From Mucor racemosus (Eukaryota > Mucoromycota > Mucoromycetes > Mucorales > Mucoraceae), in the NCBI GenBank assembly GCA_027405735.1, contig JAPEHQ010000012.1, forward strand, positions 1,674,001-1,738,000: a stretch of 64,000 nucleotides of DNA, read 5' to 3'. The notes under the pieces are model-generated. The model was not told where the DNA came from, made no database searches, and worked only from the letters and a program-made list of their open reading frames with translations. Each line of letters starts with the position of its first letter. The stretch's first letter is position 1. Below are positions 1 to 13,425 of the stretch, piece by piece. Position numbers and translations under genes: made by a program.

Positions 1-3000
1 TTCACTAGTTTTAAATGTTAAAAATTTATGCAAAGAAATTTATTTTTAAGTTTACCAATATTTATAGGAACAAGGTTTGACTCTATCCTCTTCTTTATTT
101 TCTATTTAATGTCAAATCGAAGTATATATATATATAAAAAAAAAAAAAAAAAAAAAAAAAAGAAAGAAAAAAAAAAAAAAAAAAGATAGAATTGGAGAAC
201 TGATTTAATGGGGAAAGAAAAGAAGAATTTGTAACCATTTTTACATCTTTCAGATTTTCTGTATTTAAATACCCAAAAAATTGTTTTCTCAGCAAAAAAA
301 AAGGTAAATAAGTGTGACAATAAAAATACACTCTCTTTCAACCGAAAATTGCAAAAAAATAATGATGGACACTTATGTCAAACAGAAAAGCAAAAGTCTA
401 CTTTATGTCATTCATTGATTGTCCTACTTGAAGTAAAAAAATCAACAAAATTTGGGCATATTTTTTATTCCGATTTTACACTATATTTGTATAAATCCTT
501 CCAAGAATACATTTTTATAATAATTCACACATATAAAATAATGCGATTTTTCACAATAGATCGATTGCGTATGACCAAAATTACCGAGAAATCAATTGCT
601 TTTATGCAAAATTAAAGAATGGCATTTGCTGTCCTGAAACTATTCACAGGCACATACACACACATCTTAATATGCCTTATTAATTCAACCGGATAAATCT
701 ACACTGTAGTAATTGAATATTAGATTTTATAATTCTTTAATACACACGTGCTTTCCTTCTCAATAAAATACACATATGGGCCATTGGCCATCATCGTATG
801 ATCAGCGGATTATCTTTGTTGTACCTTGCCCTACCATAATTTAAAAAAAAATTGCAATGGCGGGACAAGAAAATGATCCTTTATTTGTACATTAGGTGGT
901 CATAGCTCTTCTGTCTTTGTTACTCCATCAATACTAAACAAACAACATCTGGAATTGATTCTGGAAAATACTTTCATCACAAGTAAATTTTATCTCTTGA
1001 TAATCTGTGTTACTTGAAAGAACAGCTAACTTTCCTTTATATTTTTTCAGCCAATTATTTTTTTCCATTATAAGTGTTTGTAATGCTTTCTTTTGGGGTT
1101 TAATGTTTTTATTCTTTCAAGTCTTCTAATTCTCTCAAATTTTGTATACAGAAGTACACGATATCAAATACCGTATATTACGCAACCAAATGCAGGGATT
1201 TACCAAAAATGTATTTGATAGAATATGTAACCACGTTTTATTGTTATCGTCTCATTTTTTCCCCTTATTTTAACGGCAAAGCCAAAGCAGTCGATCTTGA
1301 TTTGCTATGAATACTACATATAGAAATATGTAAAGTCATTGATCGCTGAATAAGAATTATTGAAAAGCGGCTGGAGAATAAAAACGATCAGTCTTCAAAT
1401 TTAGATTATTTCAAGCATATTCATGCCTTCAGTTTGTTATATTTTTTTTACAGTGTATCAATTAACACTTGATATACAATATTTTTATATCTTTTAGTGT
1501 GAGAAAACCCACTCATTTTGTAAGTTATTATTAAGGTTACATTTACACCAAATTTCTCCTAAACGCCACCACATTAAAGGTTGTAATTTTTGGTTATGTA
1601 TCATTAATTGATCTCAAATAATCCTCGAGGCAAGCGAAAACCTTGCATATAGATGCATATGCTAAACACTCTGAATGCTATGTATATCTAATATGCGTCA
1701 AACTGCCGCAAATGAAAGCCCCAAATAATTCATTTAGTGCCATCTTTATTTTCTAAAAGAGCACGAGATTACATAAATAACTTGATGAACAAGATGATAG
1801 TTAAATAGACATCGCAACACTATGATAATATTACCTTGCGTTTATGTTGTACAGAATAATGTAACCAGACCCACATTATAGAATATACACATTCATTGAA
1901 ATTTGACAGCCAGTGTTCATGCCAATACCCTGTTCCAATTTCACTAGTTTACTTTTCATTATTGCATTCCCTCTGAATATACGTACAACTTTTATTAATT
2001 ATTAAAACTACAATTCGTACACTTGATTATGTCTCTCGGATATAGACTAGTATTAAGAATTATCAATACATTAAAAAAAAAAAAAAAAAGAAGCTGCAAT
2101 TTGTTACCATGTACGGTGATATTGAGCTACCCTGCTCATCATCGTTCATGTACGCAATTAATTTTTATTTGACTTGCAACATTTTTATTAATAAATCCAA
2201 GATTAACCTGTGATCCAGACAACATAGATGTGTAAATTATAATGCAATGAGCAAAGATAAAGTCTATCGATTTATCGCCATTTATCCATATGTCGTACAC
2301 AAGACTCAACTTCACGTTGTATAAATGTACAGAACAGCTTGATATTCCCTTAATGAGAAACGTTTGTAACACAATGCTCAACAGTGTATAGATCATCATA
2401 AAATCCCATTTACATTTTTAGAAGTAATTCGCCCTTTTCTCTCCGGCTTGCACTGCAATAAACAAGCTAAAATCTATATATAAGCATTTACATGGTGCAT
2501 AATTTTCTGCAGCTTTTTCCTTATTTGTTTGTTAGGTGTAACACAAGAGTATTTATGTAGTTGATATATGCACATACTGTATAATGTAATACAAGAAAAA
2601 AAAAATTGCAGTGTTGTGCGATTTCCTCTCGCAATGAAAATTAATCATAAAATATGAAACCATTGGGATATTTTGATTGAGTGCTTCAACATGTCTCATT
2701 GATGAACAATATATATATTTTTTTCCTTGGTATTGGAAACAGACTCATTTTATCAACTTTTCGGAATTTACCTACACTTTAAAGGATTTAAAAATGATTT
2801 ATAACACATGTCAAATACAAAAAATGCTACTATGCTAAAATAAGACTCCTCTCGCACATTATGATATTTTTTATCTACAAATTTATTATCGAAAAGATGG
2901 AGCACTTCCAATTGAGAATTGACCATGCCAAGATGTGGATTTTTGAAAGGAAATGGTTTCTATCTCCGCATGTTGTGTAAGCCAAAAAAAAAAAATCCTA

Positions 3001-3089
3001 CTAATCTCTGTACCAACTTTAAATTTAAAGAGTATAAGAACCCCTAAACTACCTTTAGATGAGATCTTTTTTTTAACAACACTTTTTCT
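1..3089. other. AT-rich intergenic region, no gene seen
   Basis: No open frame longer than about 90 codons and no recognisable protein motif was found on either strand. The stretch contains homopolymer tracts, notably an A-rich run at about 136-184 and shorter runs near 2071-2088 and 2986-2996. I found no tRNA-like cloverleaf consensus. It precedes the first clear copy of dispersed repeat family R and may include more decayed repeat DNA that I cannot align. Confidence 0.5.
136..184. repeat. A-rich homopolymer tract
   Basis: An almost uninterrupted run of A with a few G interruptions, preceded by a short TA dinucleotide run. It creates spurious Phe-rich frames on the minus strand. No function is inferred. 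Confidence 0.8.
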
Positions 3090-6000
3090 AATGCCTTGGG
3101 GGTATTATGTCTATACCTGGGGTTTATTAATAATGTAATAGTTTTGATAAGAGTTTTGCAAAGAAATACATACGAATGTACAAATAAAAAATACGTATAT
3201 ATTTCATTCATAAGTAATTCTCAACATTTTATAACTCAAAAATGTACTGAATCATTCACTAAAAATATGAATAAATGCGGGAAAAAAAAACCTTACATAA
3301 AGCGTCTATGATCAATTGATAATATTTATATTATTTAGGCACACAAACATCCCGTTGCATAAAATATAGTTACCGGCAATAGAATGCATTTTTGCATTCG
3401 TTTTGTATATCAGCAATAATTTAAAAAATGCTCAAGCAAGAATGTTTTTGAAATTTGACAGCAAAACATATGCATTTTTGTTATTGAAACTCGCATTTAT
3501 GCCAATAATCTATCTTGAGATCCCATTTTTAATAAAAATACAACCTTTCATCCATAAAAAAAAAATCTTTCTTGATATCTTGTTTTATTAATGTCTCCAT
3601 CAAAAGTTTAGTTTTTTTGAAAATTCAAAAAAGCACCTACTAGTAGATGACACTGTTACTATTTGTTGCTCTATTATTAACTGTTGACCACCTGATAAAA
3701 CAACTCATTCAAGAAACAAAGGGTTACGATTTTCTGGTATTTTTCTGGTAGTTATTTGCTTATTATAGTCATTTAATGCAATATTTAAAATCTGAAACCT
3801 TTTTAGAAAATAGACTGCAACACATTGTATTATAACTTTGATCATGCATAAAGAGGACGTTTACTTATTAATTTTGGTAGTTGTCGTTGTCATATATGCT
3901 CCTTATGGTTGATTTAGAGCTATTTCTAATTTTAAATGGGTCTACTGAGCCATGAAATCTACTAGGAAAAACTAGGCACTTGATTCCTACAATTTAACCA
4001 GCAAATCAATGGGATACTAAAATTATAGCGCTGGATACTGTTAAAGCTGTAATGAATATATATTTTGAAACTTGCAGCCCATTTGGATCAATATTCATTG
4101 TTTGCGCGCATTTTTCCAGCTAAAACATTTCTTCCAAGCAGAAGAAATGTTTTTTTTTTCTCAAAAACGTGTCCAAAGATCCTTCAAAAACAACTGTTAG
4201 CTAATGAGATCGAAATATATTCTTCGTACATCTACTATGCATTAAGTTTAACGTCAAAATTCAATTTTGAACCATTATTTGATTTTATAAAATTTTTCAA
4301 GGGATATCTGAAACAATCCATACAAAATAATTTAAACAAGTACGAGTTGTCATTTCTCTATTTCTAAAGCAACTCAGGGAGGCTAAACCTTTTGTAATTC
4401 TGTGGATGATCAACACTACAAGTACCTGTCATTGCAACGGGAGGTCATTTCGATCCATATTTGTCGAGAACTGTTAAACGTACTGACTTTAGTAGACGTA
4501 AATAGCAAATAACCAATTTGTTGTTCAAACTTTCCGAATGCACAGTGATCCATAGAAGTTGGTATTTGAAATACTTATAGTACCTATTTGTACCTATATC
4601 CATGAAGAGTGACAGGTAATTTGGATCAGTACTGTATTTATTATAGAGATCGCATTATTTAAATTATTTTCAATAAAAGTGCGCAGTAAAGTATAAGTAA
4701 TCTTTAGCAATGATTTTCTCAACGTATATTAGCTTGTGAAAGTTGCTCTTTGAGATCATTATGTCAAAGATGTGTCCCTACTCCCATGTAAAGTTGGAAG
4801 TTATTAGGGTCGAAATTCGCTGAGATTGAGCTTATGTTATCGATTTTTGATAGTTGTAGAAAAATATGTTTCAGATGGTTTTTAAATGGTTTTCCAATGT
4901 CTTTGCCCAATATTGAGCAATACGTCAAATCTTCAAAGGAAATATATCTTCCACCTACGTGCCATTAATATCTGTACGAAAATAAAAGCGTTAAAAAGAA
5001 AATAAAAGTGCACTGGGCTCAAACATTCATCAAAATTGATCATACGCCAAAATTAACCTAAAATTGATTATTAAACATCGAGCACATAAATTGAGGTATA
5101 TATTAATTTTTGGTGTTCACAAGATAGATCCAACTTTGAGCTACTCTACTTTTTTTGTTGTAGCGAAAAATATTAATTTTTCGTCGAGATAATCAAAATA
5201 ATAGTTCTTACCACAGCTTAAACACCATAGTAACGGGGTTCCAACATTTATCTGAAAAAAATGAACGAAAAATGATTCAAAAAACAAAATTGTTCATATT
5301 TTCATAAACTGCAAATTAAGTCAACCTAGCGTATTAAATGGTTCTTGTACAGTTTTAAATTTTGCATCCATTTATATAAAATTGAACAACATGTTTCACG
5401 TAAAAGTTTGCGCAAAATGCAATTGAAATTTTGGAGGTTTTTTGAAGATACAGAACACTTTTTATAAGCATATTTTAAATTTAAGTAATGACTATAATGC
5501 GCAACAACATTATCTATTGATCGAGCTATTGATAAACCTTTTAGCTGCATTTTTCGTAGAGAAACCGAGATTTTTGTCTATTTTTTTTTCAAATTCAGAA
5601 TTTGGGATGAGGGTATACAAGGGAAAAATGGGAGCTAGAAACGAAGGTGTCTCTTTGCATACATTTTTGAGGATATCTCCACGAAAAATAAATATTTTGA
5701 AAAACCCTAAAATGGTTCTGAAAGAGCTCAACGAGGTTGATGACATGAATGTAAAAAACATACTGCTCAATTTAATGAAAATTTTGAAATCGGCTACAAA
5801 AATGTCAAAAAAATGAAAAAAAAATAAAGATGCTCAGAATTTTTTTATACTGAAATATGTTATAGAACATGTCTGCAGTAAATTACGATGTTATTTACTA
5901 AAATAAAAAAAATATAAAAATAAAAGCAGTAGAAATACAATTATAATCAGCTAAAGTTTTTATTACAAAAGATTTCTGAAGAGTTAAAATAATTGAAAAG

Positions 6001-7219
6001 TATGAGGGTATTTATAGTGATTTGGAGAACTTGGATACCATCAGACTTGAATGGATATATATTTAGTAATCTTCCAGTTTTGAGTACATTGTTATTGATT
6101 TGATATTTTAAGGGGTAAATTGTGTAGAGCATTGACCATAAGGGATTGTATGTCAAGTGTGACAATATCGACCTTTTAGGAAATGGTTGTTTTTGTTTAT
6201 TTCTGTTATATCTATTTTATGTAACCTTGATTTTTAAGGGGTAGTTTTTATATGCTTGAATCTTATTTATATTGATAGTGCAACTACGATATAGATGAGT
6301 AGTTGACTAAATTGATATCTTTGTTTATTATCATTATTAATTTGGATAGAATCCTGTTTTGATATATATATCATTTGTGTAATTGATTGCGCCGTGATCA
6401 AGGGTGCTATCATCTACACGACATGTATGGTTCAAAAAGGGTATTTCATATTTTTAGCATGCGTTTGTTATTGTGTTCAATTGAAGCGTTTGTTTATTAT
6501 CGTTGTTCACATTTCAAGTGGCATCATGTTTTATGAGCGACACTTGAAATTTAGGTTGTTTTATTTTTATCAAGCGTTTTTAGTATGTAATTCCACTGCA
6601 ATGTCAAAACAAGTAAGTTTTATTATTAAAAGTTGTTAGTATAGCTTATTTTTTTGTAGAGATATAAAGCCTCGAAGTTTTAATTTTTATCAGCAAAATA
6701 CGCGTAAAAATCAGAAACATTAGCATTAAAAAATTCATACCAACTGCAAAAACTAGGATATTTTTGGAAACTTGATTTTAGATTAAAGTTGAGCATCTCA
6801 GGTACATTGGTATATAATTTTTTTTGATGTTATTTAGTGCAAAAAAAATTGAGTAGGGATGAAAAATGCGACCTAGTTGTAATAAGTCAAACATTTCAGT
6901 TTCATTCATGCAAAACCTTGTCTCATTCCTTATATAAATACTACAAGGAAATCATTACATGATCCCTTGTAGATTTATCTGTCTTGCTACACTCCCTTTA
7001 CTTTTATTAATTCACTAATAAATATCTAATTTACAAATAAGAACACCAAACTTCATCAATCCAGTGATCACCAATTTATAATAGCAAGAATAATATCTAT
7101 AAGCATATTATCCACCTTTGTTGTTAGTCCAAAATTATAGATCATTACACTAGTTTTCAAAGAAAAAACAGCGTTTTTAAGCCTTTCGTGAGAAAAAGAA
7201 TAAATTTAGGAATAGGTAG
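3090..7219 (+). repeat. Dispersed repeat family R, copy R1 (main part)
   Basis: This region aligns by eye with four other places in the window: 20318-21540 (plus), 26840-29175 (minus), 37247-39540 (plus) and 48178-49590 (plus, more diverged). R1 can be split into segment X (about 3090-3990, shared only with the inverted 27-29 kb copy), segment Y (about 3997-5030, shared only with the 37 kb copy) and segment Z (about 5030 onward, shared by all). Segment Z holds a 124-codon open frame at 5442-5816, opened by TTG rather than ATG and ending in KMSKK. An internal 272-bp solo LTR lies at 6878-7149. The copy is cut by a MITE at 7220 and a larger element at 7537, and resumes at 12990. I do not recognise the repeat class; no transposase or reverse transcriptase motif was seen. 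Confidence 0.75.
6878..7149 (+). mobile_element. Solo LTR (LTR1, copy 1) with perfect 5-bp target duplication
   Basis: A 272-bp segment that starts TGTAATAAG and ends ATTACA, so it has the TG...CA ends of an LTR. It is flanked on both sides by CTAGT (6873-6877 and 7150-7154). The uninterrupted site, reading CTAGTTTTC, is visible in the R copies near 21440 and 39320, which shows this is an insertion. Inside is a TATAAATA-like box just before the middle. A second copy lies at 49596-50309, where it is itself interrupted. No internal retroelement domain flanks it, so it is probably a solo LTR left by recombination. The parent family is not identified. Confidence 0.85.
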
Positions 7220-7523
7220 TAGTATTGAAGTCGAGCCTTTCGCGTCAAGTCGAGTCGAGTTTTACTCGAGCCTACGAGCCAACTCGAGATTGCATAAACA
7301 AAGCTCGCAAGCCTGGAGCCGAGTCGAGCTGCTAATCGAGCTGTTCGAGCTGTCGAGTTTTCCTCGAGTTGTCGAGTTTTTCTTGAATAGTCGAGTTTTT
7401 CTCGAGTTTTGTTCAAGCCTTCCTCGAGCTCTCGAGTTTCAGGAGGAGGCTGAAAAACTCGACTCGACTCGAGTAAAGCTTGATAAAATTTTATCGAGCC
7501 AGCTCGATTCGTTGCCAACCCTA
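7220..7523. mobile_element. TCGAG-rich hAT-like MITE
   Basis: A 304-bp insert saturated with TCGAG/CTCGA pentamers (about twenty), much richer in GC than its surroundings. It lies inside repeat R between two near-identical 8-bp flanks, ATAGGTAG (7212-7219) and TTAGGTAG (7524-7531), 7 of 8 matching, which fits a hAT-type target duplication. Its ends are weakly inverted: the left begins TAGTATTG and the right, read inward, begins TAGGGTTGGCAACG. Frames on both strands are open over this stretch only because the motif lacks stop codons. It is non-coding and non-autonomous; the hAT assignment is inferred from duplication length and end sequence. Confidence 0.6.
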
Positions 7524-8457
7524 TTAGGTAGCATAACACTACGGCCAAGCTATGCTTCCCATGGGCATAATGATCTGCATAGATGGCAGAATAAAAAAAA
7601 TTATGCAGATCAGGTAGCCCAGATGAGCAGATCAATGAGATCAAGGGTTTTTAGTCAATTTACTAAAGTAATATCAATCATAATATAATTAACAACGAAG
7701 ATAATTTGAACGGTTTAAAGCCGATGTGAATTACTCTGATTCAACAGAATTTCCTTATTGACGAGGAGATATATCAATTTAAAATTTGGGGTTTGAAAGA
7801 GTTCTACCCATGTTGTTCTTTCGGAGACCAAATGGGAACAACGACAACAACCTGTTTGGCAACGTTAAAAATATTTATGCATTTGTAAATTTCTGTTTGT
7901 AACACACAAAATCGACTGTTTTAGGATTATTTTTCTTTTTTCTTCCCCACCCTTTCCTGGGCTATTTTATTTGTGTTTAAAACTACAACAAAAAAGACCA
8001 ATATTTTTTATAAACGGAAATCAAGTATCAGGTACAAGTACATGTTTTTCCTATTGCTTATTTGGAAATAAATTATTAACTGTTAATATTAGGGCGCTTT
8101 ATAATATTTTCCTCAAACAAAAAAAGCATCCATGACTTAGTCATTTTGTTCCATCATCTACATCATAACTAATGATTTTTTGGCCTAAAATCGATATCTA
8201 CCTGCTGAAAAATTGGTGATTATAAAAGTATGTATAATATTCACTTGATTTGAATGAAAGAATAAACTTATGTTAATTTATTTAGTTTTTAAAAAATATT
8301 TGTTTCTGTTTAATGACTAATGACCAACAGCCAAGGAGAAGAAAACGAGACGTTGACTTGTATGCCACTACCAACTCTCAAAGGTACACCATAATTATTA
8401 CTTATTAGCTTGTTATTAATAATTGATTTTGGTAATAAATCAATTTTTATAAGTCAA

Positions 8458-8571
8458 AAGCAAGTTTGTTCTGAAAAAGCGTGGAATAAATTGGCTTGGG
8501 ACAAAGAGGAGGGTAAAAAGATGGCAATAGGTTCCAGCGATGGCTATGTTTATGTTTATAATATTGAAGAG
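8458..8571 (+). pseudogene. Dynein intermediate chain exon fragment (A1) inside the CACTA-like element
   Basis: The readable segment includes KLAWDKEEGKKMAIGSSDG and VYVYNIEE and ends at a GTAAGA donor-like site. It resembles a WD-repeat strand of cytoplasmic dynein intermediate chain, where an NRxxW...GKKxAxGdxdGxVxxYDIGE pattern occurs. It is a single exon-sized piece with no start, no continuation and no flanking dynein exons. It is therefore read as a captured and decaying gene fragment, not a gene. Assignment rests on remembered family pattern only. Confidence 0.5.
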
Positions 8572-9289
8572 GTAAGACGAAAACTTAATGTAAATCACCT
8601 CTAGCGCAATAATTATAAATTAAGAATATATTATCATGGAATAAATTACCACACAATATTAACATGTATAATGATTTACAGCAATAAGCTTGAATCAAGT
8701 GGGTACAACATCATTAATTCTTGAAAAAGTTCTCAAATATTGTAAAATCTCTTATTTTTAAGACTTACAAGGCTTATAAGCGGAATATTAATTTAGAAAA
8801 TTATTTTTGTCCAGATCATCAATTTTGTCATTTTTTAATTTTTTTTTTCTGATTTTGCAAATCTAGAGTTGATTATACTACCAATTGTAAGAACAAAAAA
8901 TATACACATATAAAAATTTAAGCGCTCTATTTGCTTAATAAAAAATAACAAACATTTTTATTGCAACATATTACATGAAAATCCTTTAACCAAAAATCCG
9001 TTTTTGGGCCAAAAGTAGAAAGTTTTATTACTTAACATTTAATATTAAGCTTTTATAAAATGTGTACTAATCATGTCTACAATTTTCTCTCACAATGTAG
9101 TCTATTTAAACGTTGATTTTGGTATCAAAATTTGATTTTTCTGTTTTTTGATCATAATCATGAGTGTTGGTAAGGATAAAAATGAGCCCCGAAAATGTCC
9201 GCTACAAAGTCTGAATTTTCAGACCATACATGGTTAAGTATAAGAAAAGTTGAAAAAACGCATTTTTACTTAAAACTTAGATATACCAT

Positions 9290-9680
9290 TGTTGCATTCG
9301 CCGGTTATTTATAAGATAATAAACCTTTTAATTTGTAGTCCTTATTGATAAGAAGTCAGCTAACTGATCTATGGTAACATTCTTGATTGTTCTTAATTTT
9401 TGAAAGTAAGATCCAGGAAACAGGATATGTGAGACATATCCACTTGTTGGATTTAGCTATATAAAATAACCTCAAATTAAATAATGTGCTGCGTTACTAA
9501 TGTAAATAGATTGATCTGACACGGAATGTCATAAAGATATGGTCGATCCAAAGCTGATCTAACGGATAAATTTAATATAAATTATTTATATAAATACAGT
9601 AGGACAAATTATTGATATTAAATAAACATGATCTTCAGTTTTTGTGTGTGATTTAATTTAACGAGTTCCTTTATATTATA
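9290..9680 (+). mobile_element. LTR-like sequence (LTR2, partial copy)
   Basis: This begins TGTTGCATTCGCC at 9290 and matches the LTR at 49804-50237 over nearly its whole length, including the TATAAATA-like box and the TTTTTGTGTGTGATTTAATTTAAC segment. It diverges after about 9675, so the 3' end is missing or altered. It interrupts the CACTA-like element right after ATATACCAT. Downstream DNA to about 10590 is not assignable and could be decayed internal retroelement sequence. Confidence 0.6.
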
Positions 9681-10611
9681 ATAACGGTCCATTATTAACT
9701 CATGATGGTATACAAAGCTATTATTAAAAGGGGTTGTCTGATTTCAAATTTATCTGATTCAACTGCTGATGCTACACTAGCATCAAATTAGTTGAGTTGA
9801 CTCGCAATAAGGTAAGGCACTTTATCATCAAGTAGGGTGCTGGCGTTCGATGTATTCTATTTAAATTGGACAGAGAGAGATATGGTTTATGTGGAGATCT
9901 GTGAATGTGAGAGAGACCTCAGTTCTATGAACACAAAAAAATGATTCAAATTGTGATGTTTTGTCGACCTGTACGAGATTTTTTTGTGGCAATACCTGGT
10001 GGCTCAAGTGTAATTTAAGCATTTAATTGTCAAACGTATCGAATCAAGATGAAGTTGATTAATTGATATAACGGATGATAAATGCAATGTCATGTATTGA
10101 ATGGGTAAATGTAAATGTATAAAGCAAAGTTTACTTTTAAATGAGAGTACTAATTAATCTGACTACCATCAACAGGTTCTTCAAAAAGCATAGTAAAGTA
10201 CAGTAATTGCTACTAAATTGCATAATTTGATATGCAGAAACCTCTTGGAGTATTTGTTCTTTTTTTTTTGGTAATGCTACAAATCATTGTTTAATATGAG
10301 TGAATATTAATGAAGTAGAGAAAATACAACTAGTAAAAAACTGATACCCAATGTAGATCGAGGTCAAGATTGATAAAAGATGCATTCATTATTGTGTAGT
10401 GGAAATCGCAACAACATTTTGATGGATAGAAATTACAGGACCAAGATGTTGTATTTGCCTCAGGATTTTTAAAAGGGTTTAAAAGCATACTTTATTATTA
10501 AACTTATTTAGATGTTAAATACTCACCATATGCAATTATTACTATCATCTTGCTTTTTATTTAATTGCTGTGTTATTGGAAATCAAGCTTTTCATAGCTT
10601 ATAACAATCAC

Positions 10612-10871
10612 AATGGGATATTTCTGATTTTAGATTGACATTTATCATAAGGCGGGCTGATGATACATTTTTTGGTACTACTGTAGATGGAACCTGCCAA
10701 TTTGATTTATAGAATTTGAGTGCAAATACCGAGGAACCATTTGTAAGTACTTCAGTTGGTTTTGGTACAGCATTAAAAAATAAATTGGCTAGGGACAAAG
10801 AGGATAAAAAGGCGGCAATAGATTCCAGTAATAATGGCCTTGTTTATGTTTATGTTTATGATATTGGAGAG
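10612..10871 (+). pseudogene. Dynein intermediate chain fragment (A2) inside the CACTA-like element
   Basis: Read in one frame this gives TVDGTCQFDL-stop-NLSANTEEP, then FVSTSVGFGTAL, then a KLA-DKEDKKAAI region and YVYDIGE before a GTAAGA donor-like site. This follows the order of the dynein intermediate chain WD region (DGxGxxDLWNLNxDTEVP...VSxxVGxGxALNKLxW...YDIGE). The stop is a TAG where a Trp is expected. Compared with A1 and the copy in element B, A2 reaches further 5' into the coding sequence. In-frame stops and small insertions make it a pseudogene fragment. Confidence 0.55.
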
Positions 10872-12989
10872 GTAAGACTAAAGCTTTAATTTAAATCACC
10901 TTTAATACAATAATTATAAAACAAGGCTATATTATCATCAAATAAACTACCACACAATATTAAAATGTACATATTTACAGTAATAAGCTTGAATCGAGTG
11001 GGTACAACAGCATCGTTAATTCTTGAAAAAGTTCTCAAGTATTATAAAATCTCTTATTTTTAAGACTTACAAGGCTTATAAGCGGAATATTAATTTAGAA
11101 AATTATTTTGTCCAGATCATCAATTTTGTCATTTTTTAATTTTTTTTTTCTGATTTTGCAAATCTAGAGTTGATTATACTACCAATTGTAAGAACAAAAA
11201 ATATACACATATAAAAATTTAAGCGCTCTATTTGCTCAATAAAAAATAAAAACCATTTTAGTTGCAAAATATTACATGAAAATCATTTAACCAAAAATCC
11301 GTTTTTGGGCCAAAAGTACAAATTTTTATTATATAATCTTTTATATTAGGCTTTTATAAGATGCGTATTAATGATGTCTACAGGTTTCTCTCACAATGTA
11401 GTCTATTTAAACGTTGATTTTGGTATCAAAATTTGATTTTTCTGTTTTTTGATCAAAATCATGAGTGTTGGTAAGGGTAAAATGAGCCCCGAAAATGTCC
11501 GCTACAAAGTCTGAATTTTCAGACCATACATGGTTAAATATAAGAAAAGTAAAAAAAAAACGCATTTTTATTTAAAACTTAGATATATACCATAGTCTAA
11601 GGTCTAACAGACTTAGCCGTTTGATTATGCTCTGATGCTCAATTACGGCGTTGCTCTGCGGGCTCGCTTTTGCAATTTTTTAATGAATGTATGATATGAC
11701 AGGCGGTTTTTCTAATAGAAAAATGTATGTTTCTATGATAACAGATATTGCCTATTTATTTAGTTTATGGTTGATGCGCTTTAATACTGCTTTTACATTG
11801 GCTGAAATGAGCAATTTATCAGGGTTTTAATTGCGCTAAATAATGTAAAGTCTTGAAAATCCTTTTCTACATGTGTTGGTTCTCTCTTTTTGTTTTCATA
11901 TTCCAAGGATATTATTCACAGTTTGATAAGGCATATCAGACTATCAAGCTAGTATTCTTTTCGTTTATCTAAATATGCACGCTAAAACAAGAGACTAATG
12001 TTTTTAATATAGGTAGCAGTCTATATTAGAGACTGATATTTTCATTTACCCGCATTCTAAGATCAAATATCATTATTTACTACTGTATTGTTGGACGTAT
12101 TTCTTGATCACCAGATTAAATCGAAGGCAATAATGATATTTATATCTACACAATCAAAAGTTAAAACTGGCTACAAACTCACGAAATGTTCCAAAAAAGT
12201 GATAAAATTTCAAATAATATAGAAACAAAAAAAAAAAGAATAATTTAATTTCTTGCCTAATAACCATAGTTTTGATCATAGCTATATTTGAAAACAAATT
12301 TTTGACAGCAGATAATCATAAACTAAAATAGTAAGTTTAAAGAGGCTAATTTGTTTAAATTTTATGTGTGGTAAAGCAACATCTATAATATTAGATTTGG
12401 CCTGCATATAAACTTAAGCAGTACGAGTTATTTAAGTTTATGCTCGAGCAAAAACCATTGTTGCTGTAAAAATTATAACTATAAACATATTTGCAAATGA
12501 TGATAATAGTAAATATATTGGCTCTTGCATGTATTGTTTTATATCAACAACGCATTGAATTGTATTATTGTCTATAATCTATATTAATAAAAGTAATGTA
12601 ATTTAAAAACCCATTATTCCAGTAAAATATGCAATGGAATTTTAAGAACGGCACGATACTCATGTACAAACCAATTTGTGCCCATACGAACAACTCATTA
12701 TGCTCATGGTCAGATTTTATTGTTATGCACAAATAGGAATAATGATATGCCTATGGGCAATTCTACTATTATGCACATATGGGATTAATGTTATGCACAC
12801 GGAAAGAATCTATAATTCTGCACATACAGGCTTAGCGTTGTGCTCGCGTGCACTTTCTTTTGTTGTGCCCATGTGCATATTGTTATCTTTTTAACCATAT
12901 TCAGTGGGCACAACAATAGCTCAGGCTATAGTGTGCAGCCCACCTGGGCACAACGAAATCATCTCGTGCAGCACAGGTCGGCCGTAGTG

Positions 12990-13290
12990 TAATGTGACCA
13001 ATTCATATATATTTAGCAATGTCTAAGATCTGCCTTGAAAAATGTTTTACTTGAGGCTAATAGTTGTAGAAGAGAGGGCAGGCTCCCATTTTAAAGTTTG
13101 AAAACCATCAAAATTCAAATTTTGATCAAGCAGGTACTGAGGTACCTACAAAAAAAAAAAAAAAAAAAAAAAAATCAAAATCCATTTTAACTTGCAGAGT
13201 GTAACTTTTCACAAGCATCACAAGTCAATAAAGTTTGTCAATTATAAAGTGCAGCAAAACCAAGCAAAAGATAATTTTATAAGGTGTTCC
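12990..13290 (+). repeat. Dispersed repeat family R, distal end of copy R1
   Basis: Sequence from TAATGTGACCAATTC onward continues the R consensus interrupted at 7536, as shown by the uninterrupted copy at 39395-39540. It also aligns with the reverse complement of 26840-27130, including a poly(A) tract (about 13150-13174) that is present at the matching place there. Similarity continues past the poly(A) tract, so the tract is internal and not a retroposon tail. Confidence 0.6.
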
Positions 13291-13425
13291 TTTCTATAGG
13301 AACTTTTTGTGTAGTAGTCAGCCCCGGACTACAACGATAATTAAATTAATTGTGATATGGAACATAATTTAATGATTTGTTTAAAAAGAAAGAGTGTCTA
13401 AATAATATAAAAGAAAGATAGCTGA

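Larger units (their letters stand above)
7537..12989 (+). mobile_element. CACTA-like transposon copy A carrying dynein intermediate chain fragments
   Basis: The element starts CACTACGGCC at 7537 and ends GGCCGTAGTG at 12989. The flanks carry a 3-bp TAA duplication, and the empty site (CATAATG) is seen in the R copies near 21510 and 39395. This matches the CACTA/EnSpm hallmarks of CACTA termini and a 3-bp duplication. Subterminal DNA is full of short repeats such as TTATGCACA and ATGGGCA, near 7550-7620 and 12660-12960. No transposase is present. The interior contains two decayed segments related to the dynein intermediate chain (8458-8571 and 10612-10871), each followed by about 0.7 kb of shared sequence. 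Between them lie an LTR-like sequence (from 9290) and unassigned DNA. Copy B at 50445-53498 has the segment once, so copy A is rearranged. Confidence 0.65.
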